A DNA stretch of 64,000 nucleotides. Source: Kocuria rhizophila DC2201. GTDB lineage: Bacteria > Actinomycetota > Actinomycetes > Actinomycetales > Micrococcaceae. A program made the translations under genes and the position numbers. Positions 49,219 to 60,653 of the stretch are shown piece by piece. The stretch's first letter is position 1, and every line of letters begins with the position of its first letter. The stretch is taken from contig NC_010617.1 in the NCBI RefSeq assembly GCF_000010285.1, positions 620,001 through 684,000 of the forward strand, written 5' to 3'. A model generated the notes under the pieces. The model had not been told where the DNA came from. It saw only the letters and a program-made list of their open reading frames with translations, and made no database searches.

Positions 49219-49299
49219 CTCCGGCGCCGCGCCCGCCGGGCACCCGCGCGTACGCCCGCGGCGGCGCACCCCACGAACCGAGAACTAGGAAGGCAGCGC

Positions 49300-49998
49300 A
49301 TGCTGAACATCGCAGAGGACGCCGCGGCGGCGGTCGCTCCCGTGCAGGACGGATCCACCGTGATGATCGGGGGCTTCGGCGTGGCCGGGCAGCCCGTGGA
49401 GCTCATCGACGCCCTGATCGCCCAGGGCGCCGGCGATCTCACGGTGGTGAGCAACAACGCCGGCAACGGGGACGTGGGGCTCGCGGAGCTGATCCGGCTG
49501 GGGCGGGTGCGCAAGATCATCTGCTCGTTCCCGCGCCAGGCGGACTCGTGGCACTTCGACGAGAAGTACCGCGCCGGGCTCATCGAGCTGGAGGTGGTGC
49601 CCCAGGGCAACCTCGCGGAGCGGATCCGGGCCGCGGGAGCCGGCATCGGGGCATTCTTCACCCCCACCGGCTACGGCACGCCGCTGGCCGAGGGCAAGGA
49701 GGTGCGGGTGCTGGACGGCAGGCACCAGGTGCTCGAGCGCGCGATCCACGCGGACGTCGCCCTCACCAAGGCGCACCGCGCGGACCGCGCCGGGAACCTG
49801 GTCTACCGCAGGACGGCGCGCAATTTCGGCCCGGTGATGGCCGCGGCCGCCGCGCACTCCGTCGTGCAGGTGGCGGAGATCGTCGACCGCGGGGCCCTGG
49901 ACCCCGAGACCGTGGTGACACCCGGGATCTACGTGGACACCGTGGTGCGCATCCCGGCCCCCGAGCAGCAGGACCCGCGAGAGGACGGTGCGGCATGA
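49300..49998 (+). CDS. pcaI: 3-oxoadipate CoA-transferase subunit A
   Basis: PcaI and PcaJ transfer CoA from succinyl-CoA to beta-ketoadipate. The 232-residue alpha subunit has DGSTVMIGGFGVAGQP (CoA-binding glycine loop), NAGNGDVGLAELIRLG and FFTPTGYGTPLAEGKE. AACTAGGAAGG precedes the ATG. The stop overlaps the pcaJ ATG by 4 nt. This enzyme class also acts on acetoacetate; the pca neighbourhood decides the assignment. Confidence 0.92.
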   Translation: MLNIAEDAAAAVAPVQDGSTVMIGGFGVAGQPVELIDALIAQGAGDLTVVSNNAGNGDVGLAELIRLGRVRKIICSFPRQADSWHFDEKYRAGLIELEVVPQGNLAERIRAAGAGIGAFFTPTGYGTPLAEGKEVRVLDGRHQVLERAIHADVALTKAHRADRAGNLVYRRTARNFGPVMAAAAAHSVVQVAEIVDRGALDPETVVTPGIYVDTVVRIPAPEQQDPREDGAA

Positions 49999-50669
49999 AC
50001 GCCCCGCAGACCAGGGACCACAGCCTGAGCTCCGAGCAGCTGGCCCAGGTGGTGGCCCGCGACATCCCCGCCGGCGCCTACGTGAACCTCGGGATCGGCC
50101 AGCCCACCCTCGTGGCCAACCACCTGGGGCCCGAGGACGACGTCACCCTGCACACCGAGAACGGGATGCTGGGCATGGGGCCCGAGGCCCACGGGGAGCA
50201 GGTGGACCCGGACCTCGTCAACGCCGGGAAGATCCCCGTGCTGGAGACCCCCGGGTGCTCCTACTTCCACCACGCGGACTCCTTCGCCATGATGCGTGGC
50301 GGGCACCTGGACTGCTGCGTGCTGGGGGCGTTCCAGGTGGACGTGCACGGCAACCTCGCCAACTGGCATACGGGCAGCCCCGACGCGATCCCGGCGGTGG
50401 GAGGCGCCATGGACCTCGCCACCGGGGCCAAGCAGACCTTCGTGATGATGCGCCTGCTCACCCGGGAGGGCCGGCCCAAGCTCGTGCAGCGGTGCACCAT
50501 GCCGCTGACGGGCGTGGAGTGCGTCTCTCGCGTGTACACGGACCTCGCGGTGTTCGACCTCGCGGACGGCGCCGTCACGGTGCGCGAGACCTTCGGGATC
50601 GACGCCGCCGGGCTCGCCGCGCTGCTGGACGTCCCACTGCGCGGGGTGCCCTCGGACGCGGGGCGCTGA
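49995..50669 (+). CDS. pcaJ: 3-oxoadipate CoA-transferase subunit B
   Basis: PcaJ is the beta subunit carrying the catalytic glutamate E55 in HTENGMLGMG. The 224-residue protein also has NLGIGQPTLVANHL, GGHLDCCVLGAFQVD and AVGGAMDLATGAKQ. It is the last pca gene here; the thiolase pcaF needed to give acetyl-CoA and succinyl-CoA is not in the window. Confidence 0.93.
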   Translation: MNAPQTRDHSLSSEQLAQVVARDIPAGAYVNLGIGQPTLVANHLGPEDDVTLHTENGMLGMGPEAHGEQVDPDLVNAGKIPVLETPGCSYFHHADSFAMMRGGHLDCCVLGAFQVDVHGNLANWHTGSPDAIPAVGGAMDLATGAKQTFVMMRLLTREGRPKLVQRCTMPLTGVECVSRVYTDLAVFDLADGAVTVRETFGIDAAGLAALLDVPLRGVPSDAGR

Positions 50670-50712
50670 TCACGCGTGGCTGGGTGCGGGCTCGGTGGTC
50701 TGGGGCGTCGGT

Positions 50713-50741
50713 TTCCCCTGAGCTGCCGTGGCTGATACGAT
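50713..50741 (+). promoter_or_regulatory. Candidate str operon promoter
   Basis: TTCCCC (50713-50718, weak), 17-bp spacer, TACGAT (50736-50741). Start near 50748 gives a leader of about 210 nt to rpsL containing a palindromic GGTAC...GTACC. Confidence 0.4.
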
Positions 50742-50955
50742 GGGCCAGAATTGCTCGATTCCGGGCAGTTTGCAATGAGATGGCAAATCGGACTCCGTCC
50801 TGTGGTACGCACCATGTACCTAGATGCCATCTTTCGTCATGCTCAGGTGCGGTTTCCGAGGCGTTCGCCCCGGCACGCACCGGGCACCCCGGGATCAACG
50901 TTCCGTCATCGGCGGGGCCGGCACACACCGCGCACCCGCCCCAACAGGAGGCACT

Positions 50956-51330
50956 GTGCCAACTATCCAGCAACTGGTCCGCAAGGGCCGGCACTCCAAG
51001 GTCGTGAAGACCAAGGCTCCCGCGCTCAAGGGCAACCCCATGAAGCGCGGCGTCTGCACCCGCGTGTTCACCACCACCCCCAAGAAGCCGAACTCCGCGC
51101 TGCGCAAGGTGGCCCGTGTGAAGCTCAACGGCGGCGTGGAAGTCACCGCCTACATCCCCGGCGAGGGTCACAACCTGCAGGAGCACTCCATCGTGCTCGT
51201 GCGCGGCGGTCGTGTGAAGGACCTCCCCGGTGTCCGTTACAAGATCGTGCGCGGCGCGCTCGACACCCAGGGTGTCAAGGGTCGCCAGCAGGCCCGCTCC
51301 CGCTACGGCGCCAAGAAGGAGAAGAAGTAA
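50956..51330 (+). CDS. rpsL: 30S ribosomal protein S12
   Basis: S12 monitors decoding at the A site. The 124-residue protein has [16 protein letters not shown] with both lysines of the streptomycin site (K43-K44 counting Met) intact and [19 protein letters not shown] with the second site lysine, so it is predicted streptomycin-sensitive at S12. GTG 50956 is set by AGGAGG 7 nt upstream. The stop overlaps the rpsG ATG (TAATG). Confidence 0.97.
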
Positions 51331-51800
51331 TGCCTCGTAAAGGTCCCGCTCCCAAGCGCCCCCTCGTCGTCGATCCCGTCTACGGTTCGCCCGTGGTCAC
51401 GCAGCTGATCAACAAGGTCCTGCAGGACGGCAAGAAGTCCACCGCCGAGCGCATCGTCTACGGTGCCCTCGAGGGTGTGCGCAACAAGACCAACTCCGAT
51501 CCCGTGGCCACCCTGAAGAAGGCCCTCGAGAACGTGAAGCCGGCCCTCGAGGTCCGCTCCCGTCGTGTGGGCGGCGCCACCTACCAGGTGCCCGTGGAGG
51601 TCAAGGCCGGTCGTGCCCAGGCGCTGTCCCTGCGCTGGCTCGTGGGCTACTCCAAGGCCCGTCGTGAGAACACCATGACCGAGCGCCTGCAGAACGAGAT
51701 CCTCGACGCCTCCAACGGCCTCGGTGCCGCTGTCAAGCGCCGCGAGGACACCCACAAGATGGCCGAATCCAACAAGGCCTTCGCCCACTACCGCTGGTAA
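51330..51800 (+). CDS. rpsG: 30S ribosomal protein S7
   Basis: S7 nucleates assembly of the 30S head and usually regulates the str operon. The 156-residue protein has the N-terminal [10 protein letters not shown] and conserved [30 protein letters not shown] and [14 protein letters not shown]. It is coupled to rpsL. Confidence 0.97.
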   Translation: MPRKGPAPKRPLVVDPVYGSPVVTQLINKVLQDGKKSTAERIVYGALEGVRNKTNSDPVATLKKALENVKPALEVRSRRVGGATYQVPVEVKAGRAQALSLRWLVGYSKARRENTMTERLQNEILDASNGLGAAVKRREDTHKMAESNKAFAHYRW

Positions 51801-51814
51801 AATTCGGTAGTCCT

Positions 51815-51841
51815 GTCGGCCCCGCCCCGGGCGGGGCCGAC
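51815..51841 (+). terminator. Hairpin between rpsG and fusA
   Basis: GTCGGCCCCGCCC / GGGCGGGGCCGAC, a 13-bp inverted repeat around one base, 14 nt after rpsG. No T-run; could attenuate or protect the upstream mRNA rather than terminate. Confidence 0.5.
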
Positions 51842-51880
51842 CTCCAGGGCCCGGCACCACCTTTTACGAAGGGAACCATC

Positions 51881-53995
51881 GTGGCACTCGACGTGCTTAC
51901 CGACCTCAAGAAGGTCCGCAATATCGGCATCATGGCTCACATCGATGCCGGTAAGACCACGACCACCGAACGAATCCTGTTCTACACGGGCATCAACCAC
52001 AAGCTCGGCGAGACGCACGACGGTGCTTCCACGATGGACTGGATGGCCCAGGAGCAGGAACGCGGCATCACCATCACCTCCGCCGCCACCTCGTGCTACT
52101 GGCACGACTACCAGATCAACATCATCGACACCCCGGGCCACGTGGACTTCACGGTCGAGGTCGAGCGCTCCCTGCGCGTGCTCGACGGCGCCGTGGCCGT
52201 CTTCGACGGCAAGGAGGGCGTGGAGCCCCAGTCCGAGACCGTGTGGCGCCAGGCCGACAAGTACGAAGTGCCCCGCATCTGCTTCGTCAACAAGATGGAC
52301 AAGCTGGGCGCGGACTTCTACTTCACCGTGGACACCATCAAGTCCCGCCTGGGCGCCACCCCGCTCGTGCTGCAGCTGCCGATCGGCGCCGAGAACGACT
52401 TCGTGGGCGTCGTGGACCTCATCACCATGAAGGCCCTGGTCTGGGAGGGCGACTCCAAGGGTGACGTCTCCCTGGGTGCCAAGTATGAGACCCGCGAGAT
52501 CCCCGAGGACCTCCAGGACCGCGCCGCGGAGTACCGCAACCAGCTGGTCGAGGCCGTCGCGGAGGCGGACGACGAGCTCATGGAGAAGTACCTCGGCGGC
52601 GAGGAGCTCACCGAGGACGAGATCAAGGCCGGCATCCGCAAGCTGACGATCACCTCCCAGGCCTACCCCGTGCTGTGTGGCTCGGCGTTCAAGAACCGCG
52701 GTGTGCAGCCCATGCTCGACGCCGTGGTGGACTACCTGCCCTCCCCGCTGGACGTGGAGGACGTGCAGGGCCACGCCATCAACGACGAGGAAGAGGTCAT
52801 GACCCGCACCGCGGACGCCGACGGCCCCTTCGCGGCGCTGGCGTTCAAGGTCGCCTCGCACCCGTTCTACGGCCAGCTCACGTACATCCGCGTGTACTCC
52901 GGCAAGGCCAAGGCCGGCGAGCAGGTCATGAACTCCACCAAGGGCAAGCGCGAGCGCATCGGCAAGCTCTTCCAGATGCACTCCAACAAGGAGAACCCGG
53001 TGGAGGAGATCTCCGCCGGTCACATCTACGCCGCGATCGGGCTGAAGGACACCACCACCGGTGACACCCTCTCCGATCCCAGCAACCAGATCGTGCTGGA
53101 GTCCATGAGCTTCCCGGCCCCCGTGATCTTCGTGGCCATCGAGCCCAAGACCAAGGGTGACCAGGAGAAGCTCTCCACCGCCATCCAGAAGCTCTCCGCC
53201 GAGGATCCCACCTTCACGGTGTCCCTCAACGACGAGACCGGCCAGACCGAGATCGGCGGCATGGGCGAGCTCCACCTGGACATCCTGGTGGACCGCATGA
53301 AGCGCGAGTTCAAGGTCGAGGCGAACGTGGGCAAGCCGCAGGTGGCCTACCGCGAGACCATCAAGAAGGCCGTCGAGAAGGTCGACTACACGCACAAGAA
53401 GCAGACCGGTGGTTCCGGCCAGTTCGCCAAGGTGCAGGTCTCCTTCGAGCCGCTGCCGCTGGACGCCGAAGAGCTGTACGAGTTCGACAACGCCGTGACC
53501 GGTGGTCGCGTGCCGCGCGAGTACATCCCCTCCGTGGACCACGGCATCCAGGACGCCATGCAGCTCGGCATCCTGGCCGGCTACCCCGTGGTGGGCGTCA
53601 AGGCCACCCTGGTGGACGGCGCGTACCACGACGTCGACTCCTCGGAGATGGCGTTCAAGATCGCCGGCTCCATGGTGTTCAAGGAAGGCGCCCGCCGTGC
53701 CAACCCGGTGCTGCTCGAGCCCCTGATGGCCGTGGAGGTGCGCACGCCCGAGGAGTACATGGGCGACGTCATCGGCGACCTCAACTCCCGCCGTGGCCAG
53801 ATCCAGTCCATGGAGGACGTCACGGGCGTCAAGCTGGTCTCGGCCCTCGTGCCGCTGTCCGAGATGTTCGGCTACATCGGCGACCTGCGCTCCAAGACGC
53901 AGGGCCGCGCCGTGTACTCGATGCAGTTCGACAGCTACTCAGAGGTCCCCAAGGCCGTGGCCGAGGAGATCATCCAGAAGAACCGCGGCGAGTGA
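51881..53995 (+). CDS. fusA: Elongation factor G
   Basis: EF-G is the GTPase that drives ribosomal translocation. The 704-residue protein has all five domains. G1 is [16 protein letters not shown]2 is [11 protein letters not shown]3 is [19 protein letters not shown], and G4 is [11 protein letters not shown]. Domain IV contains ALPGGSG-type segment [15 protein letters not shown]. The protein starts from GTG with GAAGGGA upstream. Complete and normal length. Confidence 0.98.
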   Translation: MALDVLTDLKKVRNIGIMAHIDAGKTTTTERILFYTGINHKLGETHDGASTMDWMAQEQERGITITSAATSCYWHDYQINIIDTPGHVDFTVEVERSLRVLDGAVAVFDGKEGVEPQSETVWRQADKYEVPRICFVNKMDKLGADFYFTVDTIKSRLGATPLVLQLPIGAENDFVGVVDLITMKALVWEGDSKGDVSLGAKYETREIPEDLQDRAAEYRNQLVEAVAEADDELMEKYLGGEELTEDEIKAGIRKLTITSQAYPVLCGSAFKNRGVQPMLDAVVDYLPSPLDVEDVQGHAINDEEEVMTRTADADGPFAALAFKVASHPFYGQLTYIRVYSGKAKAGEQVMNSTKGKRERIGKLFQMHSNKENPVEEISAGHIYAAIGLKDTTTGDTLSDPSNQIVLESMSFPAPVIFVAIEPKTKGDQEKLSTAIQKLSAEDPTFTVSLNDETGQTEIGGMGELHLDILVDRMKREFKVEANVGKPQVAYRETIKKAVEKVDYTHKKQTGGSGQFAKVQVSFEPLPLDAEELYEFDNAVTGGRVPREYIPSVDHGIQDAMQLGILAGYPVVGVKATLVDGAYHDVDSSEMAFKIAGSMVFKEGARRANPVLLEPLMAVEVRTPEEYMGDVIGDLNSRRGQIQSMEDVTGVKLVSALVPLSEMFGYIGDLRSKTQGRAVYSMQFDSYSEVPKAVAEEIIQKNRGE

Positions 53996-54000
53996 GCCAC

Positions 54001-54014
54001 CGGGGTTCGCCCCG
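54001..54014 (+). terminator. TTCG tetraloop hairpin after fusA
   Basis: CGGGG-TTCG-CCCCG followed by TAATTT, 5 nt past the fusA stop; a short but stable partial terminator. Confidence 0.5.
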
Positions 54015-54018
54015 TAAT

Positions 54019-54048
54019 TTCAGTAAATTCGCAATCCAGAAGTAGACT
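54019..54048 (+). promoter_or_regulatory. Candidate separate tuf promoter
   Basis: TAGACT (54043-54048) is a good -10; the -35 TTCAGT (54019-54024, 18-bp spacer) is weak. The predicted leader of about 100 nt contains the hairpin TGCTCCG/CGGAGCA at 54092-54110. Confidence 0.4.
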
Positions 54049-54152
54049 TGCACAGGTTTCGACACGCTCAGCGCCGACGCGCTGTGGTCACATGCTCCGG
54101 GGCTCGGAGCAGTCGAGCAAGTCTCACCTCAATGTTCTAGGAGGAACACATC

Positions 54153-55343
54153 ATGGCGAAGGCCAAGTTCGAGCGCAACAAGCCGCACCTCAACATTGGC
54201 ACCATTGGCCACGTTGACCACGGCAAGACCACGCTCACCGCTGCGATCTCCAAGGTCCTGGCCGACAAGTACCCGGACGTCAACGAGCAGCGCGACTTCG
54301 GTGCCATCGACTCCGCCCCGGAGGAAAAGCAGCGCGGCATCACCATCAACATCGCGCACATCGAGTACCAGACCGACAAGCGCCACTACGCGCACGTCGA
54401 CGCCCCGGGCCACGCCGACTACGTGAAGAACATGATCACCGGTGCCGCTCAGATGGACGGCGCGATCCTCGTGGTCGCCGCCACCGACGGCCCCATGGCG
54501 CAGACCCGCGAGCACGTGCTGCTCGCCCGCCAGGTGGGCGTGCCCTACCTGCTGGTGGCGCTGAACAAGTCCGACATGGTGGACGACGAAGAGCTGCTCG
54601 ACCTCGTCGAGATGGAGGTCCGCGAGCTGCTGTCGGACCAGGGCTTTGACGGCGACAACGCCCCCGTGGTGCGCGTCTCCGCTCTGAAGGCCCTCGAGGG
54701 CGACGCCCAGTGGGTCAAGTCCGTCGAGGACCTCATGGAGGCCGTGGACGAGAACGTGCCGGACCCCGTCCGCGACACCGACAAGCCCTTCCTCATGCCC
54801 ATCGAGGACGTCTTCACCATCACCGGTCGTGGCACCGTGGTGACGGGTCGCGCCGAGCGCGGCACCCTGCCGATCAACTCCGAGGTCGAGATCGTGGGCA
54901 TCCGCCCCGTGCAGAAGACCACGGTCACCGGCATCGAGATGTTCCACAAGCAGATGGACGAGGCCATGGCGGGCGAGAACTGCGGCCTGCTGCTGCGCGG
55001 TCTCAAGCGTGACGACGTCGAGCGCGGCCAGGTCGTGTGCAAGCCGGGTTCCATCACCCCGCACACCGACTTCGAGGCCAACGTCTACATCCTGTCCAAG
55101 GAAGAGGGCGGGCGTCACAACCCGTTCTACTCGAACTACCGTCCGCAGTTCTACTTCCGCACCACGGACGTGACCGGCGTCATCACCCTGCCCGAGGGCA
55201 CCGAGATGGTCATGCCCGGCGACAACACCGAGATGACGGTCGAGCTGATCCAGCCGATCGCCATGGAGGAGGGCCTCGGCTTCGCCATCCGTGAGGGTGG
55301 CCGCACCGTGGGCTCCGGCCGCGTGACCAAGATCATCAAGTAA
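54153..55343 (+). CDS. tuf: Elongation factor Tu
   Basis: EF-Tu delivers aminoacyl-tRNA to the ribosome. The 396-residue protein has [14 protein letters not shown], the switch [14 protein letters not shown] and NKSDMVDD. The E. coli Cys81 position (DCPGH) is alanine here, a common actinobacterial variant. Domains II and III are complete, ending [15 protein letters not shown] precedes the ATG. Confidence 0.98.
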   Translation: MAKAKFERNKPHLNIGTIGHVDHGKTTLTAAISKVLADKYPDVNEQRDFGAIDSAPEEKQRGITINIAHIEYQTDKRHYAHVDAPGHADYVKNMITGAAQMDGAILVVAATDGPMAQTREHVLLARQVGVPYLLVALNKSDMVDDEELLDLVEMEVRELLSDQGFDGDNAPVVRVSALKALEGDAQWVKSVEDLMEAVDENVPDPVRDTDKPFLMPIEDVFTITGRGTVVTGRAERGTLPINSEVEIVGIRPVQKTTVTGIEMFHKQMDEAMAGENCGLLLRGLKRDDVERGQVVCKPGSITPHTDFEANVYILSKEEGGRHNPFYSNYRPQFYFRTTDVTGVITLPEGTEMVMPGDNTEMTVELIQPIAMEEGLGFAIREGGRTVGSGRVTKIIK

Positions 55344-55384
55344 GACCTCCCGATGATCGGGACCGTGCGCTGAGCCGGTCCTCC

Positions 55385-55422
55385 CGAAAGCCCCGTGGTT
55401 CTCACGAACCGCGGGGCTTTCG
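55385..55422 (+). terminator. Terminator after tuf
   Basis: CGAAAGCCCCG-GGTTC / GAACC-CGGGGCTTTCG with a TCAC loop, 42 nt after the tuf stop; the 3' arm ends in GGGGCTTTC, a good intrinsic terminator. Confidence 0.8.
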
Positions 55423-55525
55423 CGTGCCCGGGGCCCGCGCTGATGCCGGGAAGCTGCGGCACGCGTCCAGCGAGCCTGCCCCATCGGGCTTGCAAGAGTG
55501 GTGGGGCCGGCGGGGGAGACCGCGT

Positions 55526-55555
55526 TTGCGCCCACCCGCTGATCTCTGGCAGAAT
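55526..55555 (+). promoter_or_regulatory. S10 operon promoter
   Basis: TTGCGC (55526-55531), 18-bp spacer, CAGAAT (55550-55555). Start near 55562. Confidence 0.55.
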
Positions 55556-55561
55556 GGTCGC

Positions 55562-55907
55562 TGTTGTTCGCTCAGCGGCGCGAGTTCCACGCGCGCTCGT
55601 CATGAACGCAACGTCCATCGCGAGAACCGGGTGCAGAGCACGTGTGCAGCCGAAGCAACCGCGATGCACGCAGCTCCGCGCGACCGCGCCGCGAACAGCA
55701 GCACTTCACCGGCACCGCATCACTGTGTGGACTCGGCCTCGTCGCCCAGCGCGACACGCCCGAGTTCGGGTGCCGGAGCCTCGGCAGGGTGAGGAACCCG
55801 GGAGAACCCGGATTCAGTCTGTGCGGGGTGGCGGCAGAGGCCGCCGGACACAAGGGGTCCCAGGACCCCATACAGGGAAGTACTTGAAGAAAGAGAGTCA
55901 CGACGCC
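55562..55907 (+). promoter_or_regulatory. Long 5' leader of the S10 operon
   Basis: About 346 nt separate the predicted start from rpsJ. The stretch has no credible ORF and several short inverted segments. Together with 55344-55525 (tuf terminator and promoter) it accounts for the 564-bp gene-free interval. In other bacteria S10 leaders bind L4 for autoregulation; whether this one does is unknown. Confidence 0.35.
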
Positions 55908-56216
55908 ATGGCGGGACAAAAAATCCGCATCCGGCTGAAGTCCTATGACCACGAGGTCATCGACGTCTCGGCCCGGAAGATCGTTGAGACGGTGACGCGC
56001 GCAGGCGCCACGGTGGTGGGACCCGTCCCGCTGCCCACCGAGAAGAATGTGTACTGCGTGATCCGCTCGCCGCACAAGTACAAGGACAGCCGTGAGCACT
56101 TCGAGATGCGCACACACAAGCGGCTGATCGACATCATCGACCCCACGCCCAAGGCTGTCGACTCGCTCATGCGTCTCGACCTGCCGGCTGACGTGAACAT
56201 CGAAATCAAGCTGTAA
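55908..56216 (+). CDS. rpsJ: 30S ribosomal protein S10
   Basis: S10 is a 30S head protein and NusB partner (NusE) in antitermination. The 102-residue protein begins [18 protein letters not shown] and has the flexible loop [28 protein letters not shown] precedes ATG 55908. First gene of the S10 operon. Confidence 0.97.
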
Positions 56217-56232
56217 AAAGGATCGCATCCCA

Positions 56233-56889
56233 ATGACTACCACTTTCGAACGCCAGGTGAAGGGCCTGCTGGGCACCAAGCTCGGCATGACCCAGGTCTG
56301 GGACGAGAACGGGAAGTTCGTGCCGGTGACCGTGGTCAAGGCCGACTCCAACGTCGTGACGCAGCTGCGCAACACGGACAAGGACGGCTACAACGCCGTC
56401 CAGATCGGCTTCGGTGCGATCGATCCCCGCAAGGTGACCAAGCCCCTGGCCGGCCACTTCGCCGCTGCAGGCGTGACGCCCCGCCGCCACGTCGTCGAAC
56501 TCCGTACTTCCGATGCCGCCGAGTACGAGCTGGGACAGGAACTGTCCGTCGAGCTCTTCGAGGCCGGCGCCAAGGTCGACGTGGTCGGCACCACCAAGGG
56601 CAAGGGCACCGCCGGTGTGATGAAGCGTCACGGCTTCTCCGGCGTGGGTGCTTCCCACGGTGCGCACAAGAACCACCGCAAGCCGGGCTCCATCGGCGGC
56701 GCGTCGTACCCCGCACGCGTGTTCAAGGGCATGCGCATGGCTGGCCGGATGGGCAACGCCCGTCACACCACCATGAACCTGACCGTGCACGCCGTTGACG
56801 CCGAGAACTCCCTGCTGCTCATCAAGGGCGCCCTGCCGGGCCCCAAGGGATCGGTCGTCCTCGTCCGTTCCACCGTGAAGGGAGCTTGA
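56233..56889 (+). CDS. rplC: 50S ribosomal protein L3
   Basis: L3 starts 50S assembly and reaches the peptidyl-transferase centre. The 218-residue protein has the N-terminal [19 protein letters not shown] and the central extension [36 protein letters not shown] and [12 protein letters not shown] 56233 follows rpsJ by 16 nt. Confidence 0.97.
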   Translation: MTTTFERQVKGLLGTKLGMTQVWDENGKFVPVTVVKADSNVVTQLRNTDKDGYNAVQIGFGAIDPRKVTKPLAGHFAAAGVTPRRHVVELRTSDAAEYELGQELSVELFEAGAKVDVVGTTKGKGTAGVMKRHGFSGVGASHGAHKNHRKPGSIGGASYPARVFKGMRMAGRMGNARHTTMNLTVHAVDAENSLLLIKGALPGPKGSVVLVRSTVKGA

Positions 56890-56894
56890 TACCC

Positions 56895-57515
56895 ATGGCA
56901 ACTGAAACCGTCAACGTCGAGCTGCCCGCTGAGATCTTCGACGCACAGACCAACGTGGCGCTGCTGCACCAGGTCGTCGTCGCCCAGCTGGCCGCTGCCC
57001 GTCAGGGCACGCACAAGACCAAGACCCGCGCAGAGGTCTCCGGCGCCGGCCGCAAGCCGTTCAAGCAGAAGGGCACCGGCCGGGCTCGTCAGGGCTCCAT
57101 CCGCGCCCCGCACATGACCGGTGGTGGCGTGGTGCACGGCCCCACGCCGCGCGACTACTCGCAGCGGACCCCCAAGAAGATGAAGGCCGCCGCACTGCGC
57201 GGTGCCCTCTCCGACCGGGCCCGCAACGGCCGCATCCACGTGGTCGCCGAGCTGGGCGGCGCCGAGCCGTCCACCAAGGCCGCCAAGCAGGCGCTGCGCT
57301 CCATCTCCGAGCGCAAGAACCTGCTGGTCGTGCTGGGCCGCGGCGAGGACAACGCCGCGCTGTCCGTGCGCAACCTGGTGAACGTGCACGCGGTGTACGC
57401 GGACCAGCTCAACACGTACGACGTGCTCGTCTCGGACGACGTGGTCTTCACCAAGGCCGCCTACGAGTCGTTCGTCGCAGCCGCGTCCGGTAGCAAGCAG
57501 GAGGACGCCAAGTGA
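56895..57515 (+). CDS. rplD: 50S ribosomal protein L4
   Basis: L4 lines the exit tunnel and is the usual S10 operon autorepressor. The 206-residue protein has the tunnel loop [20 protein letters not shown] with [20 protein letters not shown] and the globular C-terminal domain. ATG 56895 has GGGAG upstream; an ATA-preceding TTG start at 56886 is less likely. The stop overlaps rplW (GTGA). Confidence 0.97.
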   Translation: MATETVNVELPAEIFDAQTNVALLHQVVVAQLAAARQGTHKTKTRAEVSGAGRKPFKQKGTGRARQGSIRAPHMTGGGVVHGPTPRDYSQRTPKKMKAAALRGALSDRARNGRIHVVAELGGAEPSTKAAKQALRSISERKNLLVVLGRGEDNAALSVRNLVNVHAVYADQLNTYDVLVSDDVVFTKAAYESFVAAASGSKQEDAK

Positions 57516-57817
57516 GCGTTATCTACAACAAGGACCCGCGCGACGTCATCATCCGTCCCGTGGTCTCCGAGAAGTCCTACGGCCTGATCGACGAGGGCAA
57601 GTACACCTTCCAGGTGGACCCCTCCGCGAACAAGACCGAGATCAAGTACGCGATCGAGCACATCTTCGGTGTCAAGGTCGCGTCCGTGAACACCCTCAAC
57701 CGTCCCGGCAAGCGCAAGCGCACTCGCTTCGGCTGGGGACAGCGGAAGGCAACCAAGCGTGCCGTCGTGTCCCTCCGGGAAGGCTCCATCGACATCTTCG
57801 GCGGTCCGCTCTCCTGA
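57512..57817 (+). CDS. rplW: 50S ribosomal protein L23
   Basis: L23 sits at the tunnel exit and docks SRP and trigger factor. The 101-residue protein has [21 protein letters not shown] at the N-terminus and the extended loop [22 protein letters not shown]. The GTG start overlaps the rplD stop. Confidence 0.97.
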   Translation: MSVIYNKDPRDVIIRPVVSEKSYGLIDEGKYTFQVDPSANKTEIKYAIEHIFGVKVASVNTLNRPGKRKRTRFGWGQRKATKRAVVSLREGSIDIFGGPLS

Positions 57818-57848
57818 GCGGAGACCACTTTAACGAGGAACTCAAATC

Positions 57849-58688
<840 letters not shown>

Positions 58689-58700
58689 GGAGCCTGAACC

Positions 58701-58982
58701 ATGCCACGCAGTCTCAAAAAGGGCCCTTTCGTTGATCAGCACCTCTTCGTGAAGGTCGCCAAGGAGAACGAGAAGGGCACCAAGAACGTCATCAAGACGT
58801 GGTCCCGCCGCTCGATGATCATCCCCGACATGCTCGGCCACACGATCGCCGTGCACGACGGACGCAAGCACGTTCCGGTCTTCATCACGGAGTCGATGGT
58901 CGGGCACAAGCTCGGCGAGTTCGCGCCCACCCGCACGTTCCGCGGCCATGTGAAGGACGACAAGAAGGGCAAGCGTCGCTGA
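58701..58982 (+). CDS. rpsS: 30S ribosomal protein S19
   Basis: S19 pairs with S13 in the 30S head. The 93-residue protein begins [14 protein letters not shown] and has [20 protein letters not shown] and the [15 protein letters not shown] loop. AAGGAG precedes the ATG. Confidence 0.97.
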   Translation: MPRSLKKGPFVDQHLFVKVAKENEKGTKNVIKTWSRRSMIIPDMLGHTIAVHDGRKHVPVFITESMVGHKLGEFAPTRTFRGHVKDDKKGKRR

Positions 58983-59034
58983 CCCTCGCGGTCGCAACGC
59001 TGCACTTCTTCGACAAGACGAGAGAAGGAAAGCA

Positions 59035-59400
59035 ATGGAAGCCAAGGCATCTGCGCGCTACATCCGCGTGACGCCTATGAAGGCCCGGCGCGTCGTCAAC
59101 CTGATTCGTGGCCAGCAGGCGAATGAGGCATTGGCGATTCTGAAGTTTGCCCCCCAGGCAGCTTCCGAGCCGGTGTTCAAGGTTCTCGAATCCGCCGTGG
59201 CCAACGCCCGGCAGAAGGCCGACCGCGAGGGACTCGCGTTCAAGCCGGAAGACCTCGTGGTCTCCGCGGCCTTCGTGGACGAGGGACCCACCATGAAGCG
59301 GTTCCAGCCGCGTGCCCAGGGCCGTGCGTTCCGCATCAACAAGCGCACGAGCCACGTGACCGTGGTCGTGGCGACCCCGGAGAAGGAGGAGGTCCGCTAA
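59035..59400 (+). CDS. rplV: 50S ribosomal protein L22
   Basis: L22 forms part of the exit-tunnel constriction. The 121-residue protein begins [19 protein letters not shown] and has the beta-hairpin [21 protein letters not shown] that reaches the macrolide site, with no visible insertion or deletion. Its stop directly abuts the rpsC GTG. Confidence 0.97.
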   Translation: MEAKASARYIRVTPMKARRVVNLIRGQQANEALAILKFAPQAASEPVFKVLESAVANARQKADREGLAFKPEDLVVSAAFVDEGPTMKRFQPRAQGRAFRINKRTSHVTVVVATPEKEEVR

Positions 59401-60234
59401 GTGGGACAGAAAATCAACCCCAACGGATTCCGTCTGGGCATCACCACCGACCACGTCTCGCACTGGTACGCCGACTCCAACCAGCCGGGTCAGCGCTACA
59501 AGGACTACATCCGCGAGGACGTCAAGATCCGCGAGCTCATGTCCAAGGGCATGGACCGCGCCGGGATCTCCAAGGTCGAGATCGAGCGCACCCGTGACCG
59601 CGTCCGCGTGGACATCCACACGGCACGTCCGGGCATCGTGATCGGCCGCCGCGGTGCCGAGGCGGACCGCATCCGCGGCGAGCTCGAGAAGCTCACCGGC
59701 AAGCAGATCCAGCTCAACATCCTCGAGGTCAAGAACCCGGAGATCGACGCCCAGCTCGTCGCGCAGGGCGTGGCCGAGCAGCTGGCCTCCCGTGTCGCGT
59801 TCCGCCGCGCCATGAAGAAGGCCATCCAGTCCGCGCAGCGCGCGGGCGCCAAGGGCATCCGCATCCAGTGCGCCGGCCGTCTGGGCGGCGCCGAGATGTC
59901 CCGCTCGGAGTTCTACCGCGAAGGCCGTGTGCCCCTGCACACCCTGCGCGCGAACATCGACTACGGCTTCTTCGAGGCGAAGACCACCTTCGGCCGCATC
60001 GGCGTGAAGGTCTGGATCTACAAGGGCGACCTGACCGACAAGGAACTCGCTGCCCAGCAGGCCGCTGCTCCCTCCTCGCGGGGTCGCAACGACCGTCGCG
60101 GCGGTGGCGGTGGCGAGCGTCGTCGTCGCCCGAATGACCGTAACGATCGTGGCGGGCGCCGTGAGCGCGACTCCGCCGCCGCCCCCCAGCAGAACAGCGC
60201 TGCGGAGGCCAACAACGCAGAGGGTGGTAAGTAA
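59401..60234 (+). CDS. rpsC: 30S ribosomal protein S3
   Basis: S3 lies at the mRNA entry site. The 277-residue protein begins [16 protein letters not shown], contains the KH segment [18 protein letters not shown], and the C-terminal [18 protein letters not shown]. The last ~55 residues are an Arg/Gly/Asn-rich tail, longer than in E. coli (233) and common in actinobacteria. The stop overlaps rplP (TAATG). Confidence 0.97.
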
Positions 60235-60650
60235 TGCTTATCCCACGTCGTGTGAAGTTCCGCAAGCAGCACCACCCGCGTCGTCGCGGTCAGGCCAAGG
60301 GCGGAACCCAGGTCACGTTCGGCGAGTGGGGCATCCAGGCGATGAGCCCGGCGTACGTCACGAACCGTCAGATCGAGGCCGCGCGTATCGCCATGACCCG
60401 CCACATCAAGCGTGGCGGCAAGGTCTGGATCAACATCTACCCGGACCGTCCCCTGACCAAGAAGCCCGCCGAGACCCGCATGGGTTCCGGTAAGGGTTCC
60501 CCCGAGTGGTGGATCGCCAACGTCAAGCCCGGACGCGTCATGTTCGAGATCTCGGGCGTGAGCGAGGACGTGGCCCGTGAGGCCCTGCGCCTGGCAATCC
60601 ACAAGCTCCCGATGAAGGCACGCATCGTGCGTCGCGAAGGCGGTGAATGA
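60234..60650 (+). CDS. rplP: 50S ribosomal protein L16
   Basis: L16 contacts A-site tRNA and helps final 50S maturation. The 138-residue protein begins [14 protein letters not shown] and has [51 protein letters not shown] in two recognised segments ([24 protein letters not shown]). It is coupled to rpsC. Confidence 0.97.
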
Positions 60651-60653
60651 TCA

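Noticed and set aside
51060-51110. Streptomycin-resistance substitutions in rpsL
   Set aside because: Both lysines in TPKKPNS are present.
55395-55907. Open frame preceding rpsJ from 55395
   Set aside because: It spans the tuf terminator and S10 promoter; S10 begins at ATG 55908.
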